This document shows positions 8,428-17,296 of a stretch of 64,000 nt of DNA, piece by piece. The notes beneath the pieces were generated by a model that did no database searches, was not told where the DNA came from, and was given only the letters and a program-made list of their open reading frames with translations. The DNA is taken from the NCBI GenBank assembly GCA_942492835.1, contig OW818645.1:1488001-1552000 (forward strand), written 5' to 3'. Position numbers and translations under genes: made by a program. How positions within the stretch are numbered: the first letter of the stretch is position 1; each line of letters starts with the position of its first letter. This DNA comes from GWB2-37-7 sp942492835 (GTDB lineage Bacteria; Bacillota; Clostridia; Lutisporales; Lutisporaceae).

Positions 8428-9261
8428 TTATTTCTGTGTAAGCTTAGCTTTTGCAAAAGCAGCAAATTTTTTATCGTTCACTTCAATCCATTTATTTATT
8501 TCTTCTATCTCACAAAACATATTAATAAATTTTAAGTCTTCATTCAATTGAAAACAACCTAGAGTTGAATATATTTCAATTAAAGTAAGAAAAACGCCTT
8601 CGTAATATTTACCTTTCTTGTATTTTTCTGTTATTTGATCAGCTTTCATTGTTTCAATAGCATAATTTATAACATCCACAGCATTAATGTTCTCATTTAA
8701 AGCTGCCAATCCTACTAAATATAATAAGCGCCTTGCATTTAACCTATCTGAAAGATTGTAAAAAATATGTATTGCTGCGCTATGATAGCTTTTAGAATGT
8801 TCCCCTTGTGGAGTGGTTTCTTTTTGAGTGAATAAATTAAGTGTATTTTTTATATCTGACATATTACTATCAATTTTTGTATCTACTGTTAACACAGACT
8901 CATCAATACCTTTTACAGATTGTTCTAATCTTAAAAGTTTGTTATGCAGGTCTAGTTCTTCTAGTTTATCAATAAGAAATGATAATTTTCCAGTTGAAGT
9001 ATCAATATCTTCTGTTGCTGATGTAATAGTTTCCGATGCAGTAATAATATTTGCAGCAGTTTTCTTATTGTTTGAGCTATCAACTAATGTGTATATTATC
9101 GCTATTACTGATAGAATAATTGAAGCAAGTGTAGAAGCAAGTCCTAATTCAGAATTAAGCTTATTTGGACTCACTATAAAAGACACCACTAAAAACAACA
9201 TAGCGATAATTGCTATAGCAAAACCATACCAATAATCTCGTTTTGTTGGAAACTTATCCAA
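8428..9261 (-). CDS. Phage membrane-anchored protein with coiled coil, possible moron
   Basis: Two closely spaced membrane helices (about residues 13-30 and 40-60) are followed by a long Ser/Thr/Asp-rich coiled coil (about 70-150) and a helical cytoplasmic domain to residue 277. The start is TTG, 7 bases behind AAAGGAG. It is separated by 166 bp from the XkdX-like tail gene and by about 200 bp from the next gene, so it may be its own unit. No family was recognised. Membrane location and position at the cargo end of the phage suggest a lysogenic-conversion role such as superinfection exclusion, but this is inference. Confidence 0.6.
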   Translation of the reverse strand: MDKFPTKRDYWYGFAIAIIAMLFLVVSFIVSPNKLNSELGLASTLASIILSVIAIIYTLVDSSNNKKTAANIITASETITSATEDIDTSTGKLSFLIDKLEELDLHNKLLRLEQSVKGIDESVLTVDTKIDSNMSDIKNTLNLFTQKETTPQGEHSKSYHSAAIHIFYNLSDRLNARRLLYLVGLAALNENINAVDVINYAIETMKADQITEKYKKGKYYEGVFLTLIEIYSTLGCFQLNEDLKFINMFCEIEEINKWIEVNDKKFAAFAKAKLTQK

Positions 9262-9401
9262 TATATCACTCCTTTACCATTCATAAATATATAATATCAT
9301 ATTCTAGTAAGTCTGACAATTTACATGCATACCTGTTATTATATCTATAATATAATAACTTCGTACTAGTGTTCTTACAGCGTTTAATTCATTAGAATAG
9401 T

Positions 9402-9530
9402 CTATTGTGCAGTAATATAATTGTATTCCTCTTGTGTTATTTTATCCCCCGATAACATACTATCTAGCTTTTGCATTGTTACGCTATCTGCTTGATAAAG
9501 CCTTTTTAAGCTTTCAACTAATGTACGCAT
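9402..9530 (-). CDS. XkdX-like small tail protein (42 aa)
   Basis: A 42-codon ORF starting ATGCGTACATTA, with AAGGAGG 8 bases upstream and its ATG overlapping the previous stop by one base. The pattern (a short helix with Leu/Tyr, then a ...MLSGDKITQEEYNYI... segment) and the position as the last small gene of the tail cluster match the XkdX family of PBSX-type phages, often about 50 aa. Function in that family is unknown. Confidence 0.65.
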   Translation of the reverse strand: MRTLVESLKRLYQADSVTMQKLDSMLSGDKITQEEYNYITAQ

Positions 9531-9901
9531 TACAGCAATCCTCCTTCGATAAGTTCGAGTGTATAACTATCTATGGCGCTCTGTTTTTCAGTATCTATTA
9601 ATTTATCCAATCTATTAGTGCTTTGATTGTACATTACTTGTTCCTCTTGTTCGCATTGTTGCTTCAAGAATGCACTCATAATGAGTTCACCGTTTACTGT
9701 TTCTCCTATCAGATTTTCGCCCTCTAAATCATCTCTTAAGAGTATTAATGCAGGAGTAGCCCTTACTGGATATTTTTCTTTTGCTTCATCTACTGTAGAT
9801 ACTGAAAACTCTTGTACATATGCTCCCATTTCACGCTTTGCACGTTCTAAAACATCTAGCTCTTTTGATGAATGTGAATTGTACACTAAAATTACTTTCA
9901 T
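9530..9901 (-). CDS. Thioredoxin-fold-like phage protein
   Basis: About 123 residues. The first part (KVILVYNSHSSKELDVLER) followed by the VRATPALILLRDD segment (cis-Pro after Thr) resembles a thioredoxin fold, but no CxxC redox pair is present, so a redox role is unlikely. The C-terminal part carries glutamine and glutamate and may bind the adjacent tail-fibre proteins. The second ATG was chosen because AGGAG lies 8 bases upstream. It sits between the glycine-rich fibre gene and the XkdX-like gene in the late operon. Function unknown. Confidence 0.6.
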   Translation of the reverse strand: MKVILVYNSHSSKELDVLERAKREMGAYVQEFSVSTVDEAKEKYPVRATPALILLRDDLEGENLIGETVNGELIMSAFLKQQCEQEEQVMYNQSTNRLDKLIDTEKQSAIDSYTLELIEGGLL

Positions 9902-9912
9902 ATACATTTCTC

Positions 9913-11007
9913 CTATATTTTTGTTATTTTAACTTCTCCAATAGTTCCTGAAGCACCAGAGTATCCTGCTTCTCCATATTGCGTATTTCCATAAAGTGCT
10001 CCTCCTGCACCTCCACTTCCGCCACTTACATCTAATATTCCATTGTTTATATAAGTGCCTTTATGCAGTATATTTATAGCTCCTCCTCCTGCACCACCGC
10101 CACCGCCACCACCGCTGGCACTATAGCTATTATAGCCGCTCCCATATCCGCCCGCTCCGCCGGCACTTCCTTGTGCTAATATTTGTCCATTTATTGTTAC
10201 ATTACCTTTGACTACTACTATTAAAAGCGCAGAACCATATTTTCCAGGCGATGCTGTATATCCTGCCTTGTTTAAGTTAAATGCAGTTGTACCACCACTG
10301 CCACCGCCACCACTTATTTTTGCATCTCCTCCGTCACCTGATGTTGCATAATATGATGCATTTCCACTATATGCGCTTCCACTTCCTCCTGCTCCATTGG
10401 CTCCAGCAATTCCCCATATTGCACCATCCACTATACTAACTCCATCTGCTCCTGTACCAAACATAGTATTATTAAGATGATTTATAGATCCACCATTACC
10501 AGGCAAATATCCAGCTGCGCTACTACCACCTCTACCTTTGCCACCACCACCTCCACCGCCTCGTCCTGCTGTAAATATAGTTCCCTTCATGCCAAGACCA
10601 TAATTATAAGCTGGCTGCGCACCTGCATCATTAAAATAGCCACCATTACCACCATTACCACCGTCTCCAAACTTAGCCCATTGAAAATTCTCTATGTTTG
10701 GTAGCAAAATTAAGGGCAATTGACCTGTGAATATATCTAATGCACTACCTTTATCACGCATATCTATAACTCCATCAAGCACAAAGTTACCTTTGCATAA
10801 TATTATCAGCCCTTGACATGGGTTTGAAAGCATGAGAGTATGTCCCGAATTTATCGTTACACTTTGATATTGTTTTATAACTATTGAACCATCTAAAGTG
10901 CTATCTATTTGAACATCTCCTGTTGTATTTAAATCTCCGTCAGAGCCATCTCCAAAAAATTTATAGAAGCCGCCTGTGTCAATTCCATGTTCCCTAATAT
11001 CTATCAT
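9913..11007 (-). CDS. Glycine-rich phage tail fibre/tip protein
   Basis: 364 residues with many Gly/Ala/Ser-rich runs (for example GGGGGGGAGG near the C terminus and GRGGGGGGGKGRGG in the middle), alternating with aromatic residues. The N-terminal third has beta-helix-like repeats (IIVLCKGNFVLDGVIDM type). Such proteins form trimeric adhesin tips on phage tails and bind host surface glycans. The ATG overlaps the upstream stop by four bases. Repeat-rich coding makes it prone to recombination. Receptor unknown. Confidence 0.72.
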   Translation of the reverse strand: MIDIREHGIDTGGFYKFFGDGSDGDLNTTGDVQIDSTLDGSIVIKQYQSVTINSGHTLMLSNPCQGLIILCKGNFVLDGVIDMRDKGSALDIFTGQLPLILLPNIENFQWAKFGDGGNGGNGGYFNDAGAQPAYNYGLGMKGTIFTAGRGGGGGGGKGRGGSSAAGYLPGNGGSINHLNNTMFGTGADGVSIVDGAIWGIAGANGAGGSGSAYSGNASYYATSGDGGDAKISGGGGSGGTTAFNLNKAGYTASPGKYGSALLIVVVKGNVTINGQILAQGSAGGAGGYGSGYNSYSASGGGGGGGAGGGAINILHKGTYINNGILDVSGGSGGAGGALYGNTQYGEAGYSGASGTIGEVKITKI

Positions 11008-11639
11008 ATCAAAACCTCACTTGATACATTATCATTACTGTCATATGTTAAAGTATATGTTTTTGTCCATTCTACCGTAGTTCCATCTGAGGCATATTTT
11101 GTTTCTGTTCTTGTTGTATACTGTGGCGATATTCCTCCTGATAAAACAGACTTAAGTATAAGGGTATCATCAGTTCTTTTATGTTGTACCTCAGTATAAA
11201 TACTATTTGCATCTATACTGAGCTTTTGAGTTGTATAGTACAAAGTTTCAGCCATATGTTCAGCAGCTTCATCTGCTAACTGTTTTACTGTTTTTGTATT
11301 TCCTATACCTGCTAGAGCATTTACCTTTGCCTGAGCTCCTTCAATAGTTTCATGTCCTAAATGCGGAGCAGCTAAATTGATATGTGTATTTGCAACTTCT
11401 AGTGTAGTTGCTGGTGTTTCATACCAATTAGCTTTTCCTGTTATTGCTATAATTCTGTTTGCAATCCAGCTTATCCACTCTTGTATTTTTCCAGTTAACC
11501 CACTTGGTATTAATGCAGGATCAGCAGTTGGAATTAAGGCAGCTTCAATATTATCCATATTTCCGTTTTGGTCTTCTACATTATAATGTTCATTAGCATC
11601 AGGCTTTTTAAGATTATAATCTGTAGTATATTTTGCCAT
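11004..11639 (-). CDS. Phage tail fibre/collar protein
   Basis: 211 residues. The opening TTDYNLKKPDANEHYNVEDQN with AALIPTADPALIPSG is a common N-terminal baseplate-attachment segment of clostridial tail fibre proteins, directly after the XkdU-like gene. The middle is rich in Ala/Thr with AAPHLGHETIEGAQ, reminiscent of tail-fibre repeats. It probably joins the fibre to the baseplate. GAGAGGTGAT precedes the ATG. Confidence 0.72.
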   Translation of the reverse strand: MAKYTTDYNLKKPDANEHYNVEDQNGNMDNIEAALIPTADPALIPSGLTGKIQEWISWIANRIIAITGKANWYETPATTLEVANTHINLAAPHLGHETIEGAQAKVNALAGIGNTKTVKQLADEAAEHMAETLYYTTQKLSIDANSIYTEVQHKRTDDTLILKSVLSGGISPQYTTRTETKYASDGTTVEWTKTYTLTYDSNDNVSSEVLI

Positions 11640-12182
11640 CTAAATCACCTCTCTTAATTCTTGATGGGTATAAGCTGCAAGCTGACTATGAGTAAATGTT
11701 GAAAGATATTGATAAGTATTGAATTTGAAAGTAAATACTACTTGTAAATGTGCTGGTTTAATTTCACTTATTGCATTCTTCAAATCGTCTATATTAGGAG
11801 GTATACCCTTAGTACCTATAAACTGTACCTCAAAGCTATAAGTATCATTATGCTCTATAATACTTATTTCGCCATTATCATAGCTTTCAGCTAATGTATC
11901 AATTAATGTAACATTAACAGTTCCAAAGCCCTTCATTTTTGACAAAATTACATCTCTTCTATATACATCAGGCTTAGTATTATCAGTAGTTATTCCAAGT
12001 AACTTTTCCCATAGCTTTAACCCCCATGTAGCAGCACTAACAAAGCATTGATTTAATACATCATTAACAGCAGTATAAATATTATCTAGTTCTACTCCTT
12101 GAGTATTATATATTTCAGTGAATTCTCTTATTTCTGCTATTCCTTCAGGTACAAGACTTTTTAACTCATCTGCTTTACTCAT
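11640..12182 (-). CDS. Baseplate protein, XkdU/YmfQ-like (DUF2313)
   Basis: About 180 residues. The gene order (after baseplate J, before the fibre) and segments such as LWEKLLGI with RRDVILSKMKGFGTVNVTLI match the YmfQ/XkdU family (Mu gp48-like), which closes the baseplate and holds the fibre. I chose the ATG at 12182: it overlaps the baseplate-J stop in an ATGA arrangement, and the protein then begins MSKADELKSL. The longer reading adds 12 unlikely residues. Confidence 0.83.
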   Translation of the reverse strand: MSKADELKSLVPEGIAEIREFTEIYNTQGVELDNIYTAVNDVLNQCFVSAATWGLKLWEKLLGITTDNTKPDVYRRDVILSKMKGFGTVNVTLIDTLAESYDNGEISIIEHNDTYSFEVQFIGTKGIPPNIDDLKNAISEIKPAHLQVVFTFKFNTYQYLSTFTHSQLAAYTHQELREVI

Positions 12183-13228
12183 ATAACTGTCACCGTCCCT
12201 ATTACAGGAGTTTGACAATTTGCTGCAGTAGATGATATTGGTATATTTGACACTCCACCATTTACTGTTAAATTAGCATAATCTATAACTCCCAGTGCAT
12301 CTAATATTGCATTTCCAACTTTTGCATAACTCACTGATTCCTGAATAAAGGCTATAGACTTTATATATTGTGATATTGTAGCTGTAATATTCTCTAGAAC
12401 TTCTTGATTTGTGTAACCATCTGCTAGAGTTAATGAAACAGAGATATTTATTAATAAATCAGAAGCTGCTTCAACTGTTACAGTTGCCCCTATCGGTCGA
12501 ACAGTTTCTATATAGTCTGTAACTGAATTAATAATTGTACTATCTGCTGCCTCTTTATTTGTGCCTATCAGAATTAACTTAACAGTGCCATTCCCATTCC
12601 AAAGAGGAAATACCTTTACTCCTCCAACTCCCTGAATACTTAATGACCATTGCTTATAATCATTTATACTTCCAGAGGTTGATGGATTTTGAATTTTTGT
12701 TAATGTCCTTTGCCTTAAATCTTCATCAAGCTCCTCATCAGCTCCAATAGTTATAGAAGTGTTTGATAATATTGCTGTAGAAAGTCCTGCTATATTATCA
12801 ATTGGAAGTAAATCTCCTTGTGGACTATTTCCTATACTTCCTAATGATTCACATGTAATTTCAAAAATACCAACAGCTATTTTTTTAGTAGCTGAATACA
12901 CTATTCCATTTATTCCAAACCTTGAACCTATTGGGACATCTAAGTCAATATCAAAACTATTTTTAAAAAAGCCTACCTTTATTGCTGCTGTTGCAGCTTT
13001 TCTATTTACTCCAAACTGAGCACATATTTTTGTTAAAAATTCACCTTCAGAAGTATCAATAAAAAGAAGCTTTGAAAAGTTTTCTAAAAAAAAATAAGCC
13101 TGTGCGAGTTCATATGCTGCAGGGGCAAGTGCATTATATATTATACTTCCTTCTCTTGTATCTATAGTGCTTGGGACTCTCCCCAACATTGAATTAAGTA
13201 TATTTTCATAGGTCATATTTTCATACAT
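12179..13228 (-). CDS. Baseplate J-like protein (XkdT)
   Basis: 349 residues, a wedge component of the contractile-tail baseplate. The opening has the family text ILNSMLGRVPSTIDTREGS, then ...EFLTKICAQFGVNRKAATAA, both typical of Baseplate_J. The middle includes DEDLRQRTLTKIQNPSTSGS. Start overlaps the preceding stop by one base. Part of a tightly packed set running from sheath to fibre. Confidence 0.9.
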   Translation of the reverse strand: MYENMTYENILNSMLGRVPSTIDTREGSIIYNALAPAAYELAQAYFFLENFSKLLFIDTSEGEFLTKICAQFGVNRKAATAAIKVGFFKNSFDIDLDVPIGSRFGINGIVYSATKKIAVGIFEITCESLGSIGNSPQGDLLPIDNIAGLSTAILSNTSITIGADEELDEDLRQRTLTKIQNPSTSGSINDYKQWSLSIQGVGGVKVFPLWNGNGTVKLILIGTNKEAADSTIINSVTDYIETVRPIGATVTVEAASDLLINISVSLTLADGYTNQEVLENITATISQYIKSIAFIQESVSYAKVGNAILDALGVIDYANLTVNGGVSNIPISSTAANCQTPVIGTVTVI

Positions 13229-13626
13229 TAAACATTCACCACCGTCTTTATATCAAATTTCCCATAATCACTAACAACATCAATTTCAACTAATAATCCA
13301 TCTTCCTGCTGTGTAAACTTAAAATTAGTTGCATCAGTAATTCTATCATCTTGTACTAGAGCTTCCTTTAACCTACGTTTTATCTCAGCTATAACAAATG
13401 AATAATCTTTACCTATAAGGCTTTCAAGCTCAATTCCATAAGCCCAACTAAACACAGGATGCACATATCTTTCAGTTGAAATTATTAAACTTGCAGATTG
13501 CTTAACAGCCTCTAGCCCATCAATAAATCCGTTTATACTATTAGTTTCAGCATTGATTTTATAAGTCATTGAAGGCTGCTTAACTTCTTCAACCTGAAGG
13601 CTATACAAAGTATTGCTAGGTATCAT
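13228..13626 (-). CDS. Baseplate wedge protein, XkdS-like (DUF2634)
   Basis: 132 residues. The text GFIDGLEAVKQSASLIISTERY followed by VFSWAYGIELESLIGKD is a DUF2634/gp25-like signature. This lysozyme-fold-like protein lies at the sheath-baseplate junction. Overlaps its neighbour by four bases. Confidence 0.87.
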   Translation of the reverse strand: MIPSNTLYSLQVEEVKQPSMTYKINAETNSINGFIDGLEAVKQSASLIISTERYVHPVFSWAYGIELESLIGKDYSFVIAEIKRRLKEALVQDDRITDATNFKFTQQEDGLLVEIDVVSDYGKFDIKTVVNV

Positions 13627-13865
13627 GCTTTAACCTCCAAAATATAGTATTGTTGTCCTCCTTCTTGCTGCAGCATAAGCACCTTTTTATCTATGTCAGC
13701 ACTAATAAATGTAGGTACCCATATAAGCGATTCTTCAGGAATTAACAACTTTTCGTTTACTCTAACAGTCAATGGAGATACTGATTCTATTTTGCCAAAT
13801 ACAAGTCTTGTAGGTTCTGAATTACTAATATAGTTTTTGACAACTTGCTTGAACATTTCTACCAT
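13623..13865 (-). CDS. XkdR-like baseplate protein (DUF2577)
   Basis: 80 residues with FGKIESVSPLTVRVNEKLLIPEE and a C-terminal EGGQQYYILEV, as expected for the OB-like domain of XkdR-type proteins at the base of the tail tube. Its frame overlaps both neighbours by four to seven bases, implying translational coupling. GGAG TTGATTTT precedes the ATG. Confidence 0.82.
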   Translation of the reverse strand: MVEMFKQVVKNYISNSEPTRLVFGKIESVSPLTVRVNEKLLIPEESLIWVPTFISADIDKKVLMLQQEGGQQYYILEVKA

Positions 13866-14812
13866 AAAATCAACTCCAAACTCATTGTGTGAATATTAGT
13901 TTTAAAGGAGTGCTTACATGAATTTACTATTAGGTACTGCATCATATTTAAATTTGAAATGCTTGCCAATATACTATTTCCTGATCTAACTCTTGTATCA
14001 CCTAAAGCATCAATAGAAAGTGATTTTGTTTCAGCATTCATTAATTTTAAAAGTGTATTCACCTTTGCCTTAAGTTGCTCCTTATTAGCATTTTTATCTG
14101 CTACCTCAAAGTATTGCAGAATTCCATATTTCTCAAAAGAACTGCTATCTTGAGCTATATATATTTCTCTCTTACCAGTGGATTCATTATCCTTAGCAAT
14201 TTTAATTAAATTATATGTGTTTTCATCAATACTTTGGCTATATTTATAGCTGTATGCTAGACTGCCATCACCAATTATTAAAGGTAATTTCATATTTAAA
14301 ATATCTGTTAGATCTAAGCTACCAAAATTATCATAAAAAGCGTATTTTCGACCTACTCCTAACAATGTTGTTGAGATTCCATCATAGACCATATCTAAAT
14401 AAGTTTTATTATCCTTAATAGTTACTGGAAGCTTATACTCTGTGTTTTCTAGTTTCCCTGTACGAAGTTTTAATTGGTTTGCAAACTTTGTAATCAGTTC
14501 ATCAAGCCTTAAATCTTTAATAACATATGTGTCCTTCGCTTTAAGGTATCTGATTTGGTCATAGGCTACAACAGATATTTCATTTTCTTGGCTTCTCTCA
14601 AAGCTAAATATATAACCAAAGAAGATGTTTGCTTCATTATATTTGAACCTAACTATTGAACCATTTGAGAATACTATACCGTCAAATAAATATGAAAAAT
14701 CAAGCTTACTGCAGCCATTATTTAAACTATCACTAAAGCTTATTGATGATACAAGCTCTGATATCTCATAAATCTTACCATCAGCTTTATTTTCAATTAA
14801 TAACTCTATCAT
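13859..14812 (-). CDS. Baseplate hub protein, XkdQ/YqbQ-like
   Basis: 317 residues. An N-terminal beta domain (SSISFSDSLNNGCSKLDFSY) followed by YIFSFERSQENEISVVAYDQIRYL is the typical opening of XkdQ/gp44-like hub proteins. The hub joins the tube to the spike. Position between the LysM protein and the XkdR homologue supports this. Confidence 0.86.
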   Translation of the reverse strand: MIELLIENKADGKIYEISELVSSISFSDSLNNGCSKLDFSYLFDGIVFSNGSIVRFKYNEANIFFGYIFSFERSQENEISVVAYDQIRYLKAKDTYVIKDLRLDELITKFANQLKLRTGKLENTEYKLPVTIKDNKTYLDMVYDGISTTLLGVGRKYAFYDNFGSLDLTDILNMKLPLIIGDGSLAYSYKYSQSIDENTYNLIKIAKDNESTGKREIYIAQDSSSFEKYGILQYFEVADKNANKEQLKAKVNTLLKLMNAETKSLSIDALGDTRVRSGNSILASISNLNMMQYLIVNSCKHSFKTNIHTMSLELILW

Positions 14813-15477
14813 GGTAATTTAATCACCTGCCCGACATAAATTAAGCTTGGATTTTTAATTTTAGGATTAAGCTTTACTATATCCTTATACCTTGCTCCAT
14901 TTCCTAAAAATCTCTTTGAAATACTCCAAAGTGTATCACCCTTAACAATGGTATATGTCTTAGGCTTTGGAGCTTCTCCTTCTCTTGTTGTTTTTGTCAT
15001 CTTTGCCAGTAGTTTTGTACTTGCATTAACTGTTTGTGTAATCAAAGACACTTCTTTTTTCCCATGAGCCTTATATTCAATCAGATTAAACGAAGCGTAA
15101 TAATCCCCTTCCTCTCCAGCACTTTCCTTTAAATTAATACTTTCTATAAGTGCCAATGTTGATAAATCATCACCTTCACCGTTGCTCTTAACAAACCTTA
15201 TAGGTTCTTTTGCATCACACCATTTTTGAAACTTTTCTATATAAAAATCAGCAGGCTTAAAATCTCCTGCTGTAACAACATATCCATACTGCTTACCAGG
15301 TAACTCAGCTTCAAAACTATACTTGTCAAGTTCTGAGTCACCTGCTCTAGCAATCTGTCCAAGATTCAATACATTATATGTTTCTATAGATTGAGCTTTT
15401 GAAATACTAATTTCTTCAGGATTAACAGGAAGTCGTATAGTTTCATTATTCTTGTCAAAAAACACAGCATAGCTCAT
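14809..15477 (-). CDS. Tail protein with LysM domain, XkdP-like
   Basis: 222 residues. The N-terminal domain opens with RLPVNPEEISISKAQS, usual for XkdP/YqbP. The C terminus is one LysM motif (about residues 172-222: YTIVKGDTLWSISKRFLG ... NPSLIYVGQVIKLP) that binds peptidoglycan. It probably anchors the baseplate to the cell wall on injection. Four-base overlap with the hub gene. Confidence 0.88.
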   Translation of the reverse strand: MSYAVFFDKNNETIRLPVNPEEISISKAQSIETYNVLNLGQIARAGDSELDKYSFEAELPGKQYGYVVTAGDFKPADFYIEKFQKWCDAKEPIRFVKSNGEGDDLSTLALIESINLKESAGEEGDYYASFNLIEYKAHGKKEVSLITQTVNASTKLLAKMTKTTREGEAPKPKTYTIVKGDTLWSISKRFLGNGARYKDIVKLNPKIKNPSLIYVGQVIKLP

Positions 15478-17294
15478 GCTTCATAGACCCCCTCTGCAAC
15501 CATTGCAATTTCTTCTTCCATTATTTTTTTAAGCCTACCAATGAACTTATCAGTATCAACTTCCTTTGCTACCTTTGCAATACTAAATTTTATATTAGGT
15601 GCTAATGTAGCAGTAGAAAACTTGTTTATATATTCTCTCTCAGCTATATCCTGTAAATATTTTAAGTCCTCTTGTGACATATCAACCTTTAAATTACCGT
15701 CCTTACCAGACACAGGCAATGCACCTTTTCCCATATACTTATCTAAGCCAGGCATATCTGATCCAGATACCATATTTGTTAAATTTGAAATCTTATCAGC
15801 ACCTGTTTTAACTCCATTTACAGCAAAAGTTCCAACATTTTGTCCTATGTTTTGCCCTTTTATAAAGGCACTTCCTAAATCCTTGTATTGCATCTTAGCA
15901 GCTCCAAAATCAGCCTTACCGAAGGTATCGAACTTACCAATATTTATGCCTGGTATCATATTCAATGCATCAATAATCCAATTAACTCCTTTTAGGACAA
16001 AATTTATAGAGTTAATGAAAACATCAGCAATACCTTCACCTAAGCCTACAAGCCCATTCCAGACAACTGCAATAAAATTATAGAAAGATGTAATCACAAC
16101 AGCAATTGCTCCACCAATAAAGCCAAATACCTTAATTGTCTGTTCTCCAAAATTAAGCATTGCATATAATAGCAGTCCGACTGCTATCATAATAAGTAAT
16201 ATCCACCAATTAACTAATAGCCAAGCTCCTGCTTGTACTAATATTGGTGCAAGCATCCCCCAAAGCTTAGTAATAAGTATCGGTATCTGCTGGAAAGCCC
16301 ACAAGGAAAGTATTATACCAATAGCCAATAAAATAGGCTCAACTATGGTCCAATTAGAAATTAATAACCCAAAAAACCAAACCAAGCCTCCAAATAAACT
16401 TGATAAAATACCAATACCAAAAATTACATTATCTATAAATCTATCAAAGGAAGGAGAATTCAAAACTTCGCTTATCTTCTCAATTGCAGGACTAAATGCC
16501 TTTATTGCCTTGTTTCCTATCTGATTCCATACATCTCCAAATGTCTTTGGCATAGTATCAAATTTAGAGTTAATATCTCCACTCATAGCAAACATAGCAT
16601 TTTTAATAACATCTGCTGTAATTGTGCCTTCAGCAGACATTTTTTTTAGTTTACCTTTTGATTTTCCTGTGAATTTAGCCACTGCATCAGCAATCATTGG
16701 AGCATTCTCCATTATACTTCTAAACTCATCTCCCTGAAGCTTTCCAGCTGCCATAGCTTGTGTCAACTGATAAATACCTGACTGCTGTTCCTGAGTCCCT
16801 GAACCGCCAACTTTAAATGACTTTTGCACCAGCTCTGTAAAAGCTATGAGTTCATCATTGCTTTTAAAAGCATCTTTTGCTAACATTCCCATCTTTGATA
16901 TACTAGCAGCCATGTTATTATATGAACCTCTTGAACGGTCAGCAGCTTGAAATATTTTATCCTGTAGCTCTGCATTTGTCTGTAATCCATCATTTATGAG
17001 CTTAAGACGTGAAGCTGTATTTGTGTATGTATCAGCTATTTCCATTCCTCTTTGAGCTGCTTGAACTGAAAAGTATGCTGCTGCTAGTCCCTTTAAAGAA
17101 CCTACAAAAGACATAATTCCTTTAGCTCCTGCATTACCGCCATCTTTTATTTTATTAAGCTTGGCATTTAAGGTATCTGTTCTTCCTGATATAGCTTTTA
17201 TTTTATCATCAGCTGTCTTTGTGCTTCCCATGATCTTATTTATACTTCTTGTATAATTATCCTGAAGCCTGAATATTGCATTTAAAGTTGACAC
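15474..17294 (-). CDS. Tail tape measure protein
   Basis: 606 residues, setting tail length and entering the cell membrane on ejection. The N-terminal third has the tape-measure domain text (MENAPMIADAVAKFTGKSKGKLKKMSAEGTI, abridged here to its core KFTGKSKGKLKKMSAEG). Several membrane segments follow (about 285-400). The GTG start at 17294 lies behind AAGGAGG. It is shorter than in many myoviruses, predicting a fairly short tail. Preceded, as usual, by the frameshifting tail chaperone. Confidence 0.9.
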   Translation of the reverse strand: MSTLNAIFRLQDNYTRSINKIMGSTKTADDKIKAISGRTDTLNAKLNKIKDGGNAGAKGIMSFVGSLKGLAAAYFSVQAAQRGMEIADTYTNTASRLKLINDGLQTNAELQDKIFQAADRSRGSYNNMAASISKMGMLAKDAFKSNDELIAFTELVQKSFKVGGSGTQEQQSGIYQLTQAMAAGKLQGDEFRSIMENAPMIADAVAKFTGKSKGKLKKMSAEGTITADVIKNAMFAMSGDINSKFDTMPKTFGDVWNQIGNKAIKAFSPAIEKISEVLNSPSFDRFIDNVIFGIGILSSLFGGLVWFFGLLISNWTIVEPILLAIGIILSLWAFQQIPILITKLWGMLAPILVQAGAWLLVNWWILLIMIAVGLLLYAMLNFGEQTIKVFGFIGGAIAVVITSFYNFIAVVWNGLVGLGEGIADVFINSINFVLKGVNWIIDALNMIPGINIGKFDTFGKADFGAAKMQYKDLGSAFIKGQNIGQNVGTFAVNGVKTGADKISNLTNMVSGSDMPGLDKYMGKGALPVSGKDGNLKVDMSQEDLKYLQDIAEREYINKFSTATLAPNIKFSIAKVAKEVDTDKFIGRLKKIMEEEIAMVAEGVYEA

Positions 17295-17296
17295 AA

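Noticed and set aside
10477..10704. Plus-strand open frame in the fibre gene
   Set aside because: Product of Thr/Ser-rich reading of Gly codons on the opposite strand; a shadow.
9913..11007. Gly-rich tandem repeats as a CRISPR-like or minisatellite array
   Set aside because: Repeats are irregular, in frame and explained by a glycine-rich fibre protein; no CRISPR repeat-spacer pattern is seen anywhere in the window.
15541..16083. Plus-strand open frame opposite the tape measure gene
   Set aside because: Lies entirely antisense to a clear coding region; composition is that of a shadow frame.
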